Assembly (NCBI GenBank): GCA_964564225.1
Contig: CAZMAF010000001.1
Span: 62,001 to 126,000, forward strand
Source of the DNA: RGIG1993 sp964564225
GTDB lineage: Bacteria; Bacillota; Clostridia; Oscillospirales; CAG-272
Direction of reading: 5' to 3'
DNA length: 64,000 nt
Shown here: positions 25,587 through 33,703 of the stretch, in pieces
Position numbering within the stretch: position 1 is the first letter of the stretch
How the letters are laid out: each line of letters starts with the position of its first letter
Notes under the pieces: generated by a model
What the model was told of the DNA's origin: nothing
Databases searched by the model: none
The model's input: only the letters and a program-made list of their open reading frames with translations
Made by a program: the position numbers and the translations under genes

Positions 25587-26747
25587 CTATCGCCGTTTTA
25601 CGCTTAAGTCCTTCAGGGCGTAAATGAGGGCATCGGCATCTTTTTCGGTGTTGAAATAGCCGAAGGAGGCGCGGAGCGCGCCGATGGCTTCTGTTTTTGT
25701 GTGGCGGTGGGCAAGCGGGGCGCAGTGCAGACCGTCGCGCAGAGCAATGCCGCGCTCGTCGAGGAGTTTGGCAACAGTGGCGGCATCCTTTCGGGCGTGG
25801 TTAAACAGTACTGTTCCGAAAGAGGTACGGCGCGGATAATAGACACGTAAATCGGGCAGGGTGAGCAGACGGTCCTTGAGATAATGGGCAAGATAGGCTT
25901 CCTTTTTGCCAATTTCTTCACAAGACGTCTTGTTCACGAAATCAAGTCCCGCTTTGAAGGCGGCAATACACTCGATGGGAAGTGTACCTGCTTCAAGGCG
26001 CTCGGGCAAAAGCGGCGGCATTTTTTCGCTGCGGGAGTCGCTTCCGCTTCCGCCTTCGATGATCGTTTGCAGGCTGTCGTCGGGAACGCTTTTGGAAAAT
26101 AGCGCAAAGCCTGCGCCGCGCAATCCGTACAGCCCTTTATGCGATGGCGCACAGAGCGCTGTGATTGACATGGCATTCAGGTCGATGTCGGCGCTTCCCG
26201 CTGACTGCGAAGCATCGACGATGAAAAAGAGCTTTCGTTTTTTGCAAAAGTCGCCGATGGCTTTTAACGGTAGCTCGACAGGCAGGCAGTTGGAGCGATG
26301 GCATGCAATTACGCCGACGGTATTGGGGCGCAGTCCTTTTTCAAGCGAGGCAAGGACTGCTTCGGTATCTCCGCCGTTTTCCGCAAAGCTCCGATAGAGG
26401 CTGTAACTGACATCCTTTGCGGCAAGAGAGGCAACGGGGCGTAGTGTGGCGTTGTGTTCGACGTCTGAGAGCAGCAGGTGGCTGTGGTCGGGGGTGAGAG
26501 CCTTAACGGTGAGATTTAAGGCGTAGGTGGCGTTTGGGGTAAAGACTACGCGCTCTGCCTCTCCGCCGAAGTGTTCGGCGATTGCAAGGCGCGTGTCAAA
26601 CAGAACGTCGGCGGCATTCCGGGCGGCAAAATGCGCCCCTCTGCCCGCGTTTCCGTAAGCGGTTTTCGCTGCTTCGGTAAAGGCAGCCAAAACCGCGGGT
26701 GGCTTCGGGTAGGTGGTGGCGGCGTTATCGAGATAAACGGCAGTCAT
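25587..26747 (-). CDS. Cysteine desulfurase-family PLP enzyme (TIGR01977-like)
   Basis: 386 residues, class V aminotransferase fold: YLDNAATTYPKPPAV at the start, the PLP lysine in APSHKGLYGLRG, and the catalytic cysteine in LRDGLHCAPLAHRHT, followed by GALRASFGYFNT. This is the clostridial cysteine desulfurase-like family that occurs with DUF3343 proteins; it removes sulfur or selenium from cysteine or selenocysteine. The ATG at 26747 overlaps the DUF3343 stop (ATGA) with GGAGG upstream, so it is preferred over the ATG at 26762. Fourth gene of the dpaA-dpaB-DUF3343 operon. Confidence 0.88.
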   Translation of the reverse strand: MTAVYLDNAATTYPKPPAVLAAFTEAAKTAYGNAGRGAHFAARNAADVLFDTRLAIAEHFGGEAERVVFTPNATYALNLTVKALTPDHSHLLLSDVEHNATLRPVASLAAKDVSYSLYRSFAENGGDTEAVLASLEKGLRPNTVGVIACHRSNCLPVELPLKAIGDFCKKRKLFFIVDASQSAGSADIDLNAMSITALCAPSHKGLYGLRGAGFALFSKSVPDDSLQTIIEGGSGSDSRSEKMPPLLPERLEAGTLPIECIAAFKAGLDFVNKTSCEEIGKKEAYLAHYLKDRLLTLPDLRVYYPRRTSFGTVLFNHARKDAATVAKLLDERGIALRDGLHCAPLAHRHTKTEAIGALRASFGYFNTEKDADALIYALKDLSVKRR

Positions 26748-26971
26748 TCTTCCTGCCTCCATACCTTTTTATAAGGCAGATCCGATACCGTCAGAATATG
26801 GGTGGCATCGTTTGCCTTGCGGCAATCAATATCCACACCCCACGCACAGCCTTTATCGGATAACGTGGGCGGTAGTTTTAAAACGCTCGCCTCGATTTTG
26901 TTTGCCGTCAGAACAAGTCTTGCTTTTTGTGCAAATGTCATAGACGGCAGGGTGATGATACATTTGCTCAT
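26744..26971 (-). CDS. DUF3343 putative Se/S carrier protein
   Basis: 75 residues with the DUF3343 pattern IITLPSMTFAQKARLVL near the start and a single cysteine in DKGCAWGVDID, where a sulfur or selenium could be carried. It is paired with the desulfurase by a four-base overlap, which supports donor-carrier function. It lies 18 bases after dpaB, so sulfur transfer may be co-expressed with dipicolinate synthesis in this organism. Confidence 0.85.
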   Translation of the reverse strand: MSKCIITLPSMTFAQKARLVLTANKIEASVLKLPPTLSDKGCAWGVDIDCRKANDATHILTVSDLPYKKVWRQEE

Positions 26972-26989
26972 ATTGATTTCCTTTATCTA

Positions 26990-27559
26990 TTAAAGAAGCA
27001 TGGGTTGAAGTTGCCGTCCTGAAAGCGCTTCCTCGATCGTTTCGGGAAGCTTGGTCAGGTCGGCAATGAGCGAGGTCGGTTTGTGAATAGGATCGTCCTG
27101 ACCGAAGGGAACGAAATAGCAGTTTTTTCTGACAGTCAGGGCGGCAAGGTTGGAAAGTCCTTGCGCGAGCGCATCGTTGGAGGCGAGAGCAATGACGAGT
27201 GGACGGGCGTTTCTGAGATGCGCTTTGGCTGCCATTGGTACGGTGGCGTCAATAATGCCGTGCGCGAGCTTGGCAAGGGTGTTGCCCGTGCAGGGGGCGA
27301 TGGCGAGAAGATCAAAGAGTTTTGCAGGACCGATGGTTTCGGCTTCGACGATTGAGCGGATAGCAGGCTCGCCGCAGAGCGCTTCAACGGTTTTGCAGAA
27401 ATCCTCGGCGCGTCCGAAGCGCGTGGAGGTTGTTTGCACTGCTTCGCTGAAGATTGGAATTACGCGGTAGCGCTCGCAAAGGATGGGCAGTAGAGAAAGA
27501 AGCGCTTTGTGGGTACAGAACGAGCCGCAGATGGCGAGCCCGACGGTGTGTTCTTTCAT
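26990..27559 (-). CDS. dpaB: Dipicolinate synthase subunit B (SpoVFB)
   Basis: 189 residues, a flavoprotein (HFCD)-like fold: VGLAICGSFCTHKALL, FDLLAIAPCTGNTLAKLAHGIIDATVPMAAKAHLR (26990-27559 middle part). With DpaA it makes dipicolinic acid from dihydrodipicolinate, the calcium chelate of the spore core, in the mother cell. It follows dpaA by nine bases. Confidence 0.95.
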   Translation of the reverse strand: MKEHTVGLAICGSFCTHKALLSLLPILCERYRVIPIFSEAVQTTSTRFGRAEDFCKTVEALCGEPAIRSIVEAETIGPAKLFDLLAIAPCTGNTLAKLAHGIIDATVPMAAKAHLRNARPLVIALASNDALAQGLSNLAALTVRKNCYFVPFGQDDPIHKPTSLIADLTKLPETIEEALSGRQLQPMLL

Positions 27560-27568
27560 AGCGACTCC

Positions 27569-28432
27569 TTACAGTCCGAAGGCATCGCTGACACAGTCTG
27601 CGATGATCCTGCCCGCTGTTTTCGGCGAGAATTTACCGGGAAGTCCGAGCGCTGTATTGATACGAAGTCCTTTTTCGCCCGCCGCGCGCAGATCAATACC
27701 GCCGGGCAGGGAAGCAAGCTCAATGACGGTGGCATCCTTGGGGATTTTTTCGATTACCTCGCGTGTGATGACCTCCTCAGGTACGGTGTTAAAGAGAAAA
27801 TCGCAGGTTTCAACGAGAGAGGGCAGACTGAGAAAGCCGTATGCCGCAAGTCCTGCGCTGTATGCCCACGCGCGATCGCGGGCAGAACGCGCGACGACCG
27901 TGACGTTTGCACCGAGTGACGACAGGCTGTCGGCAAGCATTTTGCCGATTCTGCCGTAACCCGTAATGATGACGTGCGAATTGCAAAGCGTGATCGTACT
28001 TTCACGAATGGCGATGGCAAGAGCGCCTTCGACGGTGGCACGCGCGTTTTTAATGGCAAAGGTTTCGCCCGATGCATAGTCGAAGACCGAGAAGCCTTCG
28101 GGAAGTTCTGCGCCGAGAAGTCCGGCCGCTATTTTCTGATGGCGCGAAAGGTGGGCGAAAAGCTCGGCAAGTGTGATGGGTTTGGTGGAAAGCGGGGCGT
28201 TGATCTTTATGCCGTCGTAGCTGTACGGCAGAGGGAGAATGACAAGATCGGCAAGATATAAAGCATCCTTCAGATCGGGCGCTTTCTGAAGCTGTCCCGC
28301 GGTATCACTCACGACGTCAAGCCCGTAGACCGATACCGTAAAGCCCGCGTCGTAAAACGCTTTGGCAGCTTCAAGCTGTCTGAGATCGCCGCCGATCACG
28401 GCGATTTTTTTAGGCAAAGATGTCTGTTTCAT
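27569..28432 (-). CDS. dpaA: Dipicolinate synthase subunit A (SpoVFA)
   Basis: 287 residues with an N-terminal nucleotide-binding part (IAVIGGDLRQLEAAKAF) and a second Rossmann domain (VIITGYGRIGKMLADSLSSLGANVTVVARS). This is the NAD(P)-binding subunit of dipicolinate synthase. A sporulation sigma-type promoter is visible upstream. Its presence together with dpaB means this organism probably makes heat-resistant spores. Confidence 0.95.
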   Translation of the reverse strand: MKQTSLPKKIAVIGGDLRQLEAAKAFYDAGFTVSVYGLDVVSDTAGQLQKAPDLKDALYLADLVILPLPYSYDGIKINAPLSTKPITLAELFAHLSRHQKIAAGLLGAELPEGFSVFDYASGETFAIKNARATVEGALAIAIRESTITLCNSHVIITGYGRIGKMLADSLSSLGANVTVVARSARDRAWAYSAGLAAYGFLSLPSLVETCDFLFNTVPEEVITREVIEKIPKDATVIELASLPGGIDLRAAGEKGLRINTALGLPGKFSPKTAGRIIADCVSDAFGL

Positions 28433-28464
28433 GGGGGATTCCTTTCCTTTTGGACTTCTTTAAC

Positions 28465-28491
28465 AGTATATGATGAAGAAACCCTCGGGTG
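28465..28491 (-). promoter_or_regulatory. Candidate sigma-K/E-type promoter of the dpa operon
   Basis: On the minus strand CACC (28491-28488) and CATATACT (28472-28465) are 15 bases apart, matching the mother-cell late pattern (-35 containing CAC, -10 CATANNNT). Expected for spoVF; the assignment is by pattern only. Confidence 0.5.
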
Positions 28492-28640
28492 AAAGGAAAA
28501 GAGGAAGGGTGAGAACTTTGAAAAATCGAGATTTATCGGTCCGCGGGAGCTGTTAAAAAATGTCCCCATATCCCCAGAACTTTCAAAACAAGGCAAAAAC
28601 AAATTTCATCGAAAAACCGAGGGGCATTTTTTTGTCTTCT

Positions 28641-28652
28641 GCATAGAATAGG
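28641..28652 (+). promoter_or_regulatory. Candidate mother-cell sigma promoter of the cysteine-rich gene
   Basis: GCATAGAATAGG is identical to the element before yabP (977-988) and lies 51 bases before the start codon at 28703. Confidence 0.5.
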
Positions 28653-28702
28653 AGTAAAGGCGAAGGTGGCTTCGTCTTGAATCTATGACAGGAGGGTGAA
28701 AT

Positions 28703-29500
28703 ATGCCTGATATCAGAGGAATGTCGCACGACTGCTCGCCGCGGCGTGAAACAGTCTGCATTGACACGTACAGAATCCTTGATAGCTGTAAGGACAAAGA
28801 TTGTTTTGAAGATACGAATTTACTTCTGACCGATTACGGACAGGAGATCATTGAAAAGTCGTCAAACGTTCGTGTGGCATCTACGGAGCTTGTCTGGAGC
28901 GATATTTCGGTATCGCCCGTGAAGTTTAATAAAGGTTTTTATCAAGTTAATATTCGCTACTATACGAAGCTCGTTCTTGAAGCGTGCGTAACCATGGGTA
29001 AGGTGCAGGAGCTTGAAGCGCTTGCCGTCAACGATAAGACCGTCGTTTTATACGGCGGCTGCGGCAGAGTCAGCTCGTTCAGAAGCGGTGCGCTTGCTGA
29101 CGATTTTTGTATGTGCAAGAATGACGAGGTCAAAACGACCTCCGATCCCAGTGTCGTCGTCGAAGCGGTCGATCCCATTGCGCTTTCGATTAAGGTTTGT
29201 GAGGAAGTTAAAAAATGCTGTTGTGTTTGTTCCTGCGAAGACGTGCCGATGAAGGTGCTAAACTGCCTTAGCGGCAATCTCTGCCATAGCAGAGGGCAAA
29301 AGAACGTTTACGTTACACTCGGCTTTTTCTCGGTCATTCGCGTAGAGCGTCCCGCTCAGCTGATGATCTCTGCGACCGAATACGCAGTTCCCGACAAGGT
29401 TTGCTGTAAGCAGGACGAGGAAGATCCTTGCGCGCTTTTTGCCAAAATGTCCTTTCCGACGTCGGAATTTACGACGGGCTGCTGTCAGAACGAGTGCTGA
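28703..29500 (+). CDS. Cysteine-rich protein, probable spore-layer component
   Basis: 265 residues with 22 cysteines, including C-x7-C (DCSPRRETVC), CKDKDC, the run KKCCCVCSCED, KVCCKQ and a final GCCQNEC. There is no signal peptide or membrane helix. The middle (YQVNIRYYTKLVLEACVTMG, VVLYGGCGRVSSFRS) looks like regular beta structure. I do not recognise a named family. The sporulation-type -10 element shared with yabP, an AGGAGGGTG ribosome site and the cysteine content suggest a disulfide-linked spore coat or exosporium protein. It is monocistronic and ends at a terminator. Confidence 0.75.
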   Translation: MPDIRGMSHDCSPRRETVCIDTYRILDSCKDKDCFEDTNLLLTDYGQEIIEKSSNVRVASTELVWSDISVSPVKFNKGFYQVNIRYYTKLVLEACVTMGKVQELEALAVNDKTVVLYGGCGRVSSFRSGALADDFCMCKNDEVKTTSDPSVVVEAVDPIALSIKVCEEVKKCCCVCSCEDVPMKVLNCLSGNLCHSRGQKNVYVTLGFFSVIRVERPAQLMISATEYAVPDKVCCKQDEEDPCALFAKMSFPTSEFTTGCCQNEC

Positions 29501-29508
29501 TTAAAAAA

Positions 29509-29588
29509 ACGGGCGAAATTCAAAGAGCAATTGGCTTTCGCCCGTTATAAAAAACAAAAACCAAGATCGTTTGACCTTGGTTTTTTGT
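29509..29588 (+). terminator. Tandem intrinsic terminators
   Basis: ACGGGCGAAA (29509-29518) with TTTCGCCCGT (29536-29545), then a second hairpin CCAAG/CTTGG (29561-29580) with T run. Confidence 0.8.
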
Positions 29589-29842
29589 CATGGTTAGATA
29601 CGTTTGAAATTTGCGGTATTGGAATGGTTTTGAGGAGTTTTTGAATCAGGATTTCTTGTTTTTTGCTGAAAACGTCCTGTATTAGTGATAATTTCAAAAT
29701 AAAAATTTCCTCACGGTTGCGGGTGATACCGCATATTCATATTTTTCTGTTATTATCTGAAAGATCAATGGACGTCGGTACAAACTTTACTGTTTCGTTT
29801 TCGCAGCGAAAAACACAATTTACTTGCTTTTGAATAGCATAC
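29589..29842. other. AT-rich intergenic stretch without a gene
   Basis: About 250 bases, noticeably more AT-rich than neighbours. No coding frame, RNA or mobile element is recognised; with the short frame downstream it may be decayed sequence. Confidence 0.4.
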
Positions 29843-30124
29843 TTGCTTGTAGAACGGCAATGGTTCAACGATGATTACGAAGAATTTATGAGTGGAAACG
29901 GTTTCGGATTAAATACCGTTCGTTGTCTTGACCAAAACATTGTTTTTATTGATGACCGTTTGAGTTTTTCCTGTGATGAAATTGAAATCGTTCGTGCGGT
30001 TTGTAATCCTGATATTGGAAAAACCGTTCAAAATTTACTCGCTAAACGCAAGAAAAATCAGGAGCAAGTGTTATCCTTTTTCTACAAAAAAACGACCTGC
30101 CGCGCGGCAGGTCGTTTTTTGTAG
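29843..30124 (+). pseudogene. Probable gene remnant of 93 codons
   Basis: An open frame beginning at a TTG without a clear ribosome site. It reads like the C-terminal part of a soluble protein (QWFNDDYEEFMSGNGFGLN, IVRAVCNPDIGKTVQNLLAKRKK), but the last residues run through a terminator hairpin at 30091-30119, so the original stop has been lost. Codons are more AT-rich than in the flanking genes. No family recognised. A real small gene cannot be excluded. Confidence 0.4.
30087..30120. terminator. Bidirectional intrinsic terminator
   Basis: AACGACCTGCCGCG and CGCGGCAGGTCGTT, perfect 14-base arms with flanking A and T runs. It serves as the end of the minus-strand oxidoreductase operon. Confidence 0.85.
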
Positions 30125-30140
30125 ATTGTTTTTTGATGGT

Positions 30141-30677
30141 TCAGCTCTTGTAATGATAACCGATGGCGAAAGCTTTTTTATTGTTTTCGATCAGTTTCGC
30201 CTTGGATGCAGGAATGGAGGCTACCATGTGTTCGATGAACTCGTCCTTGTCAAAGATGCCCGATTCGGCAACGAATTTGCCGAGCATAATGACGTTAGCG
30301 CCGCCTTTGAGGTCGTTTTTATCGGCAAGCTCGGTAGCGGGAATGTAGAAAGCGCGGATGTCGTTTCTTTCGCTCTTTTTGGAAATGAGCGTAGAGTCAA
30401 CGAGCAGGATACCGCCTTCGGCTACCGTAGGCTCGAACTTTTCAAAGGATTGAATGTTGAAGGAAAAGAGTACGTCGGGCAGGTTGACGATGGGAGAGCC
30501 GATTTCCTCATCCGAGAGAATCACGCTGCAGTTTGCCGTACCGCCGCGCATTTCGGGACCGTAGGAGGGAAGCCACGATACCTTCATATCCTTATCCATA
30601 CCGACCTTTGCGATCTGCTTACCGGCAAAGAGAACGCCCTGACCGCCAAAGCCTGCAATGAGAATTTTCGTCGTCAT
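30141..30677 (-). CDS. 2-oxoacid:ferredoxin oxidoreductase, gamma subunit
   Basis: 178 residues with the pyruvate/ketoisovalerate oxidoreductase gamma fold: ILIAGFGGQGVLFAGKQIAKVG at the start and SWLPSYGPEMRGGTANCSVILSDE, the conserved GPEMRGG loop. It forms part of the KOR/VOR-type enzyme that oxidatively decarboxylates a 2-oxoacid to acyl-CoA, reducing ferredoxin. It is the last gene of the operon, one base after the beta gene. Confidence 0.92.
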   Translation of the reverse strand: MTTKILIAGFGGQGVLFAGKQIAKVGMDKDMKVSWLPSYGPEMRGGTANCSVILSDEEIGSPIVNLPDVLFSFNIQSFEKFEPTVAEGGILLVDSTLISKKSERNDIRAFYIPATELADKNDLKGGANVIMLGKFVAESGIFDKDEFIEHMVASIPASKAKLIENNKKAFAIGYHYKS

Positions 30678-30678
30678 T

Positions 30679-31431
30679 TTAGTTTTCCTCCTTGCTCTTG
30701 TCCTTGTATACGCCGAGCGGATAGAAGGGCATCATATTCTGTCTGAGCCATTCGAGTGCTTCGGTGGGGGCAAGTCCCCAGTTGGTAGGACAGGTTGAAA
30801 GCACCTCAACGATCGAGAAGCCTTTTTTGTCAAGCTGGTTCCGGAACGCCTTTCTGATTGCCTTTTTGGCCGCGATGACGTTCTTGGGGCAGTCGACGGC
30901 TACACGCTCGGCGTAAGCCGTGCCGTCAAGCGTTGAAAGCATTTCGCAAACGTGAACGGGATTACCCTGAATTTTGGGGTCTCTGCCGTAGGGCGAGGTG
31001 GTAGTTACCTGACCGAGCAGGGTAGTGGGCGCCATCTGACCGCCCGTCATACCGTAGATTGCGTTGTTGATAAAAATAACTGTGATATTTTCACGACGCG
31101 ATGCGGCGTGTACCGTTTAGGCAGTGCCGAGAGCGGCAAGGCCGCCGTCGCCCTGATAGGTGAAAACGACGTTTTCGGGAAGCGAGCGTTTGACACCTGT
31201 TGCAACAGCGGGCGCTCTGCCGTGTGGCGCTTCGATCATATCGCATTCAAAATAGTTATAAGCAAATACCGAGCAGCCGACGGGTGCAATACCGATTGTT
31301 TTGCCCTCAATGCCAAGCTCGTCGATCACTTCGGCGACAAGGCGATGCACGATACCGTGCGTACAGCCGGGGCAGTAATGGAAGGGTACGTCAGCAAGCG
31401 CGTGCGGTTTATCAAATACAACTTTACTCAT
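30679..31431 (-). pseudogene. 2-oxoacid:ferredoxin oxidoreductase, beta subunit, interrupted by in-frame TAA
   Basis: The reading frame is intact for 251 codons except for one TAA at 31119-31117, about codon 105. Before it: HYCPGCTHGIVHRL and TYQGDGGLAALGTA; after it, in the same frame: TVHAASRRENITVIFINNAIYGMTGGQMAPTT. The stop splits the thiamine pyrophosphate motif (GDG...NN) at a position normally held by glutamate, so GAA to TAA is the simplest change. Either the gene is recently inactivated or the base is a sequencing or assembly error. TAA is not a selenocysteine or pyrrolysine codon. Its start shares a base with the alpha-subunit stop. Confidence 0.88.
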
Positions 31432-32489
31432 CAGATTTTACCTCCGATTTTACGGATTTCGGCAAGGATTTCTTCGGGTGTGGGCATCATACCGCCCGTT
31501 CTGCCGTAGAAGGATACGGGGCGCGAGCATTCGATAGCGAGCTTAACGTCGCCCGTCATCTGACCTTTATTGAGTTCAACGACGAGAAATTCCTTAGCGG
31601 TCTTTGCAACCTTTGCCAATGTTTTGTTGGGGTAAGGCCAAAGGGTGATGGGACGAACCATACCGACTTTGATGCCTTCCTTGCGCGCCATTGAGATGGC
31701 AGTTTTACAGATACGGCTCGTAATACCGTAAGAAACGATCACGATGTCGGCGTCTTCGGTCAGATATTCCTCGGCGCGTACTTCGTTTTCTTCGATTTCG
31801 GCATAACGGATAAAACGCTCGTTGATTGAGTTTTCAAGCTCATCAGGCTTGATAAAGAGCGAGTTGATGATGTTTTTCGTTCTCTTGCCTTCAGTACCTG
31901 TGGTTGCCCAAGGCTTTTCGGGCAGAACGGCAGCGTCGGTATCCTTAAATTCAACCGGCTCCATCATCTGACCGAGCGCGCCATCGGCGAGCATCATAAC
32001 CGGAACGCGATATTTGTCGCCAAGTTCGAAAGCGAGCGAGGTGAAGTCAGCTGCTTCCTGAATGCTGCTGGGCGCAAGAACGATGAGGTGAAGGTCACCG
32101 TGACCGTTTGCCTTGGTTGCCTGATAGTAGTCGCTCTGTGCGGGCTGAATACCGCCAAGACCGGGGCCGCCGCGCTGTACGTTCAGAATGAGGGCGGGCA
32201 GATCGCTGCCGACCATGTAGGAAATACCTTCGCTCTTTAAGGAAATACCGGGCGAGGAGGAGGAGGTCATAACGCGAACGCCTGCCGAGGATGCGCCGAG
32301 TACCATATTGATCGCGGCAATTTCACTTTCGGCTTGCAGACAGAGTCCGCCGACCTTGGGCATTCTTTTTGCCATATATGCGGCAATTTCGGTCTGAGGC
32401 GTAATGGGATAACCGAAATAGTGGCGGCAACCCGAGCGGATTGCAGCTTCAGCAATGGCTTCATTGCCTTTCATTAAAACCTTTGCCAT
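31431..32489 (-). CDS. 2-oxoacid:ferredoxin oxidoreductase, alpha subunit
   Basis: 352 residues: KVLMKGNEAIAEAAIRSGCRHYFGYPITPQTEI (domain I) and SGVRVMTSSSSPGISLKSEGISY, then the domain II part with VVELNKGQMTGDVKLAI. Typical of the KOR/VOR alpha subunit. AGGAGG eight bases upstream fixes the start at 32489. It partners with the ferredoxin-like subunit upstream and the beta and gamma subunits downstream. The exact 2-oxoacid (2-oxoglutarate, 2-oxoisovalerate) cannot be told from sequence. Confidence 0.92.
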   Translation of the reverse strand: MAKVLMKGNEAIAEAAIRSGCRHYFGYPITPQTEIAAYMAKRMPKVGGLCLQAESEIAAINMVLGASSAGVRVMTSSSSPGISLKSEGISYMVGSDLPALILNVQRGGPGLGGIQPAQSDYYQATKANGHGDLHLIVLAPSSIQEAADFTSLAFELGDKYRVPVMMLADGALGQMMEPVEFKDTDAAVLPEKPWATTGTEGKRTKNIINSLFIKPDELENSINERFIRYAEIEENEVRAEEYLTEDADIVIVSYGITSRICKTAISMARKEGIKVGMVRPITLWPYPNKTLAKVAKTAKEFLVVELNKGQMTGDVKLAIECSRPVSFYGRTGGMMPTPEEILAEIRKIGGKI

Positions 32490-32491
32490 AC

Positions 32492-32704
32492 TCAAACCTC
32501 CTTTTCCACTTTGATGGCGACGTCGGGGCACATCATAGCGCAAAGCGCACAGCCTCTGCATTTTGCCATATCGGTCACCTCTGCGGGATGGTAACCTTTT
32601 GCATTTAATTTGTCGGTAGCAAGCACCAGAATTTTGGTGGGGCAAGCCGTCGTACAAAGACCGCAGCCCTTACAGGTATCGACAGAGATGGTAACTTTGT
32701 TCAT
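32492..32704 (-). CDS. 4Fe-4S ferredoxin-like delta subunit
   Basis: 70 residues with two complete 4Fe-4S motifs: CKGCGLCTTACP and CRGCALCAMMCP. It is the electron-carrying subunit of the 2-oxoacid oxidoreductase, lying two bases upstream of the alpha gene. AAAGGA precedes the ATG at 32704. Confidence 0.93.
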   Translation of the reverse strand: MNKVTISVDTCKGCGLCTTACPTKILVLATDKLNAKGYHPAEVTDMAKCRGCALCAMMCPDVAIKVEKEV

Positions 32705-32733
32705 AGCGGTTCCTTTCGTTTTATGTAAAGTAA

Positions 32734-33384
32734 TTAATAGATCTTTTTGGTGACGTCGCGAATGGCAAACGTCGGGTCGGGACATTTCGGGAAAACGGTT
32801 TCAACGTGTGACGTGTAGAGTAAAGGAAGGCTTGACTTTGCGGCAATTTCGTCTGCGTAACGAAAGGAAGCTTCGATATGCCCGGCAGTCGTTTCCGCTC
32901 CGAGATTGGAATTGTTGATAAAGCCTGTGAAGGAAAGGGAGCAGTTATCTTCAATTTCGCGCAGGTTTTCAAGCGCATCGTCAGCCGTTTGGGTGAGCGG
33001 TCGGTACATATTGACGACGGCGATCATATCGTAGCCAAGCTTTTTGATGGCGGTTCGGTAAACGCCGAGCGCGATTGCGCCGTCCTTATCGCCGCCAACG
33101 TCGAAAATGACCGTTTCATCCGATGAAAATACCGAATGGATCTGTGGCGGAAGGGTGGGTACATCCACGTTGGTATTGGCAAACTGCGGCAGGATACATC
33201 TTACCCCGTGCGCTTCCAGCTCCGCGCGATTGTCGGCGGCGCGAAAATAGGGATTGACAATGTCAAGGTCAACGAGCGCAACCTTTTTGCCGTTTTCAGC
33301 AAGCTTTAATGCGAGATTGATGGCAATATTTGTTTTCCCCGAGCCGTAATGACCGGAGATAATGATAACTTTTTTATCCCACAT
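32734..33384 (-). CDS. P-loop ATPase heading the oxidoreductase operon
   Basis: 216 residues of the MinD/CobQ-type SIMIBI class: Walker A GHYGSGKTNIAINLAL, then LVDLDIVNPYFRAADN and VIFDVGGDKDGAIALG. ATPases of this kind are often next to KOR/VOR genes in clostridia, where they may help mature the iron-sulfur enzyme; that role is inferred from position. First gene of the operon, 29 bases before the ferredoxin subunit. An extended -10 (TGCTATAAT) lies upstream at about 33414-33422. Confidence 0.85.
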   Translation of the reverse strand: MWDKKVIIISGHYGSGKTNIAINLALKLAENGKKVALVDLDIVNPYFRAADNRAELEAHGVRCILPQFANTNVDVPTLPPQIHSVFSSDETVIFDVGGDKDGAIALGVYRTAIKKLGYDMIAVVNMYRPLTQTADDALENLREIEDNCSLSFTGFINNSNLGAETTAGHIEASFRYADEIAAKSSLPLLYTSHVETVFPKCPDPTFAIRDVTKKIY

Positions 33385-33595
33385 ATTGACGGCAACCTCC
33401 TTTAAAAGCTCTTTACATTATAGCATATATTCAGACAAAATAAAAGAGCTTTTTTGATATTTTTTTATTTTTTCACATGTTTTTTTGTGAAAAACATGGA
33501 AAAAAGCAAATTCCTATGACATGCCGCAAAAAGCCGCGCGGCGCGAAGGCTACCCTTTTGTGTGGCACAGATGACATATCAGGAATTATCAGAGC

Positions 33596-33619
33596 AGAGA
33601 GAGAGAGAGAGAGAGAGAG
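33596..33619. repeat. (AG)12 microsatellite
   Basis: Twelve AG units in the intergenic region between the oxidoreductase operon and the lipoprotein terminator. It is outside any gene; the remaining gap (33424-33660) shows no coding frame. Confidence 0.9.
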
Positions 33620-33660
33620 TTCGCACCGACATTGCAGTGAAGGTTTGTTGTGACAGTAAA

Positions 33661-33698
33661 GCAAAAGGCTGTGACCCGGAGGAGTCACAGCCTTTTGC
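33661..33698. terminator. Intrinsic terminator of the lipoprotein operon
   Basis: GCAAAAGGCTGTGAC (33661-33675) and GTCACAGCCTTTTGC (33684-33698), a 15-base perfect stem. Confidence 0.8.
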
Positions 33699-33703
33699 AG
33701 TTG

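Noticed and set aside
31117..31119. Stop codon recoding in the beta subunit
   Set aside because: TAA is not used for selenocysteine (TGA) or pyrrolysine (TAG), and other genes here end normally with TAA.
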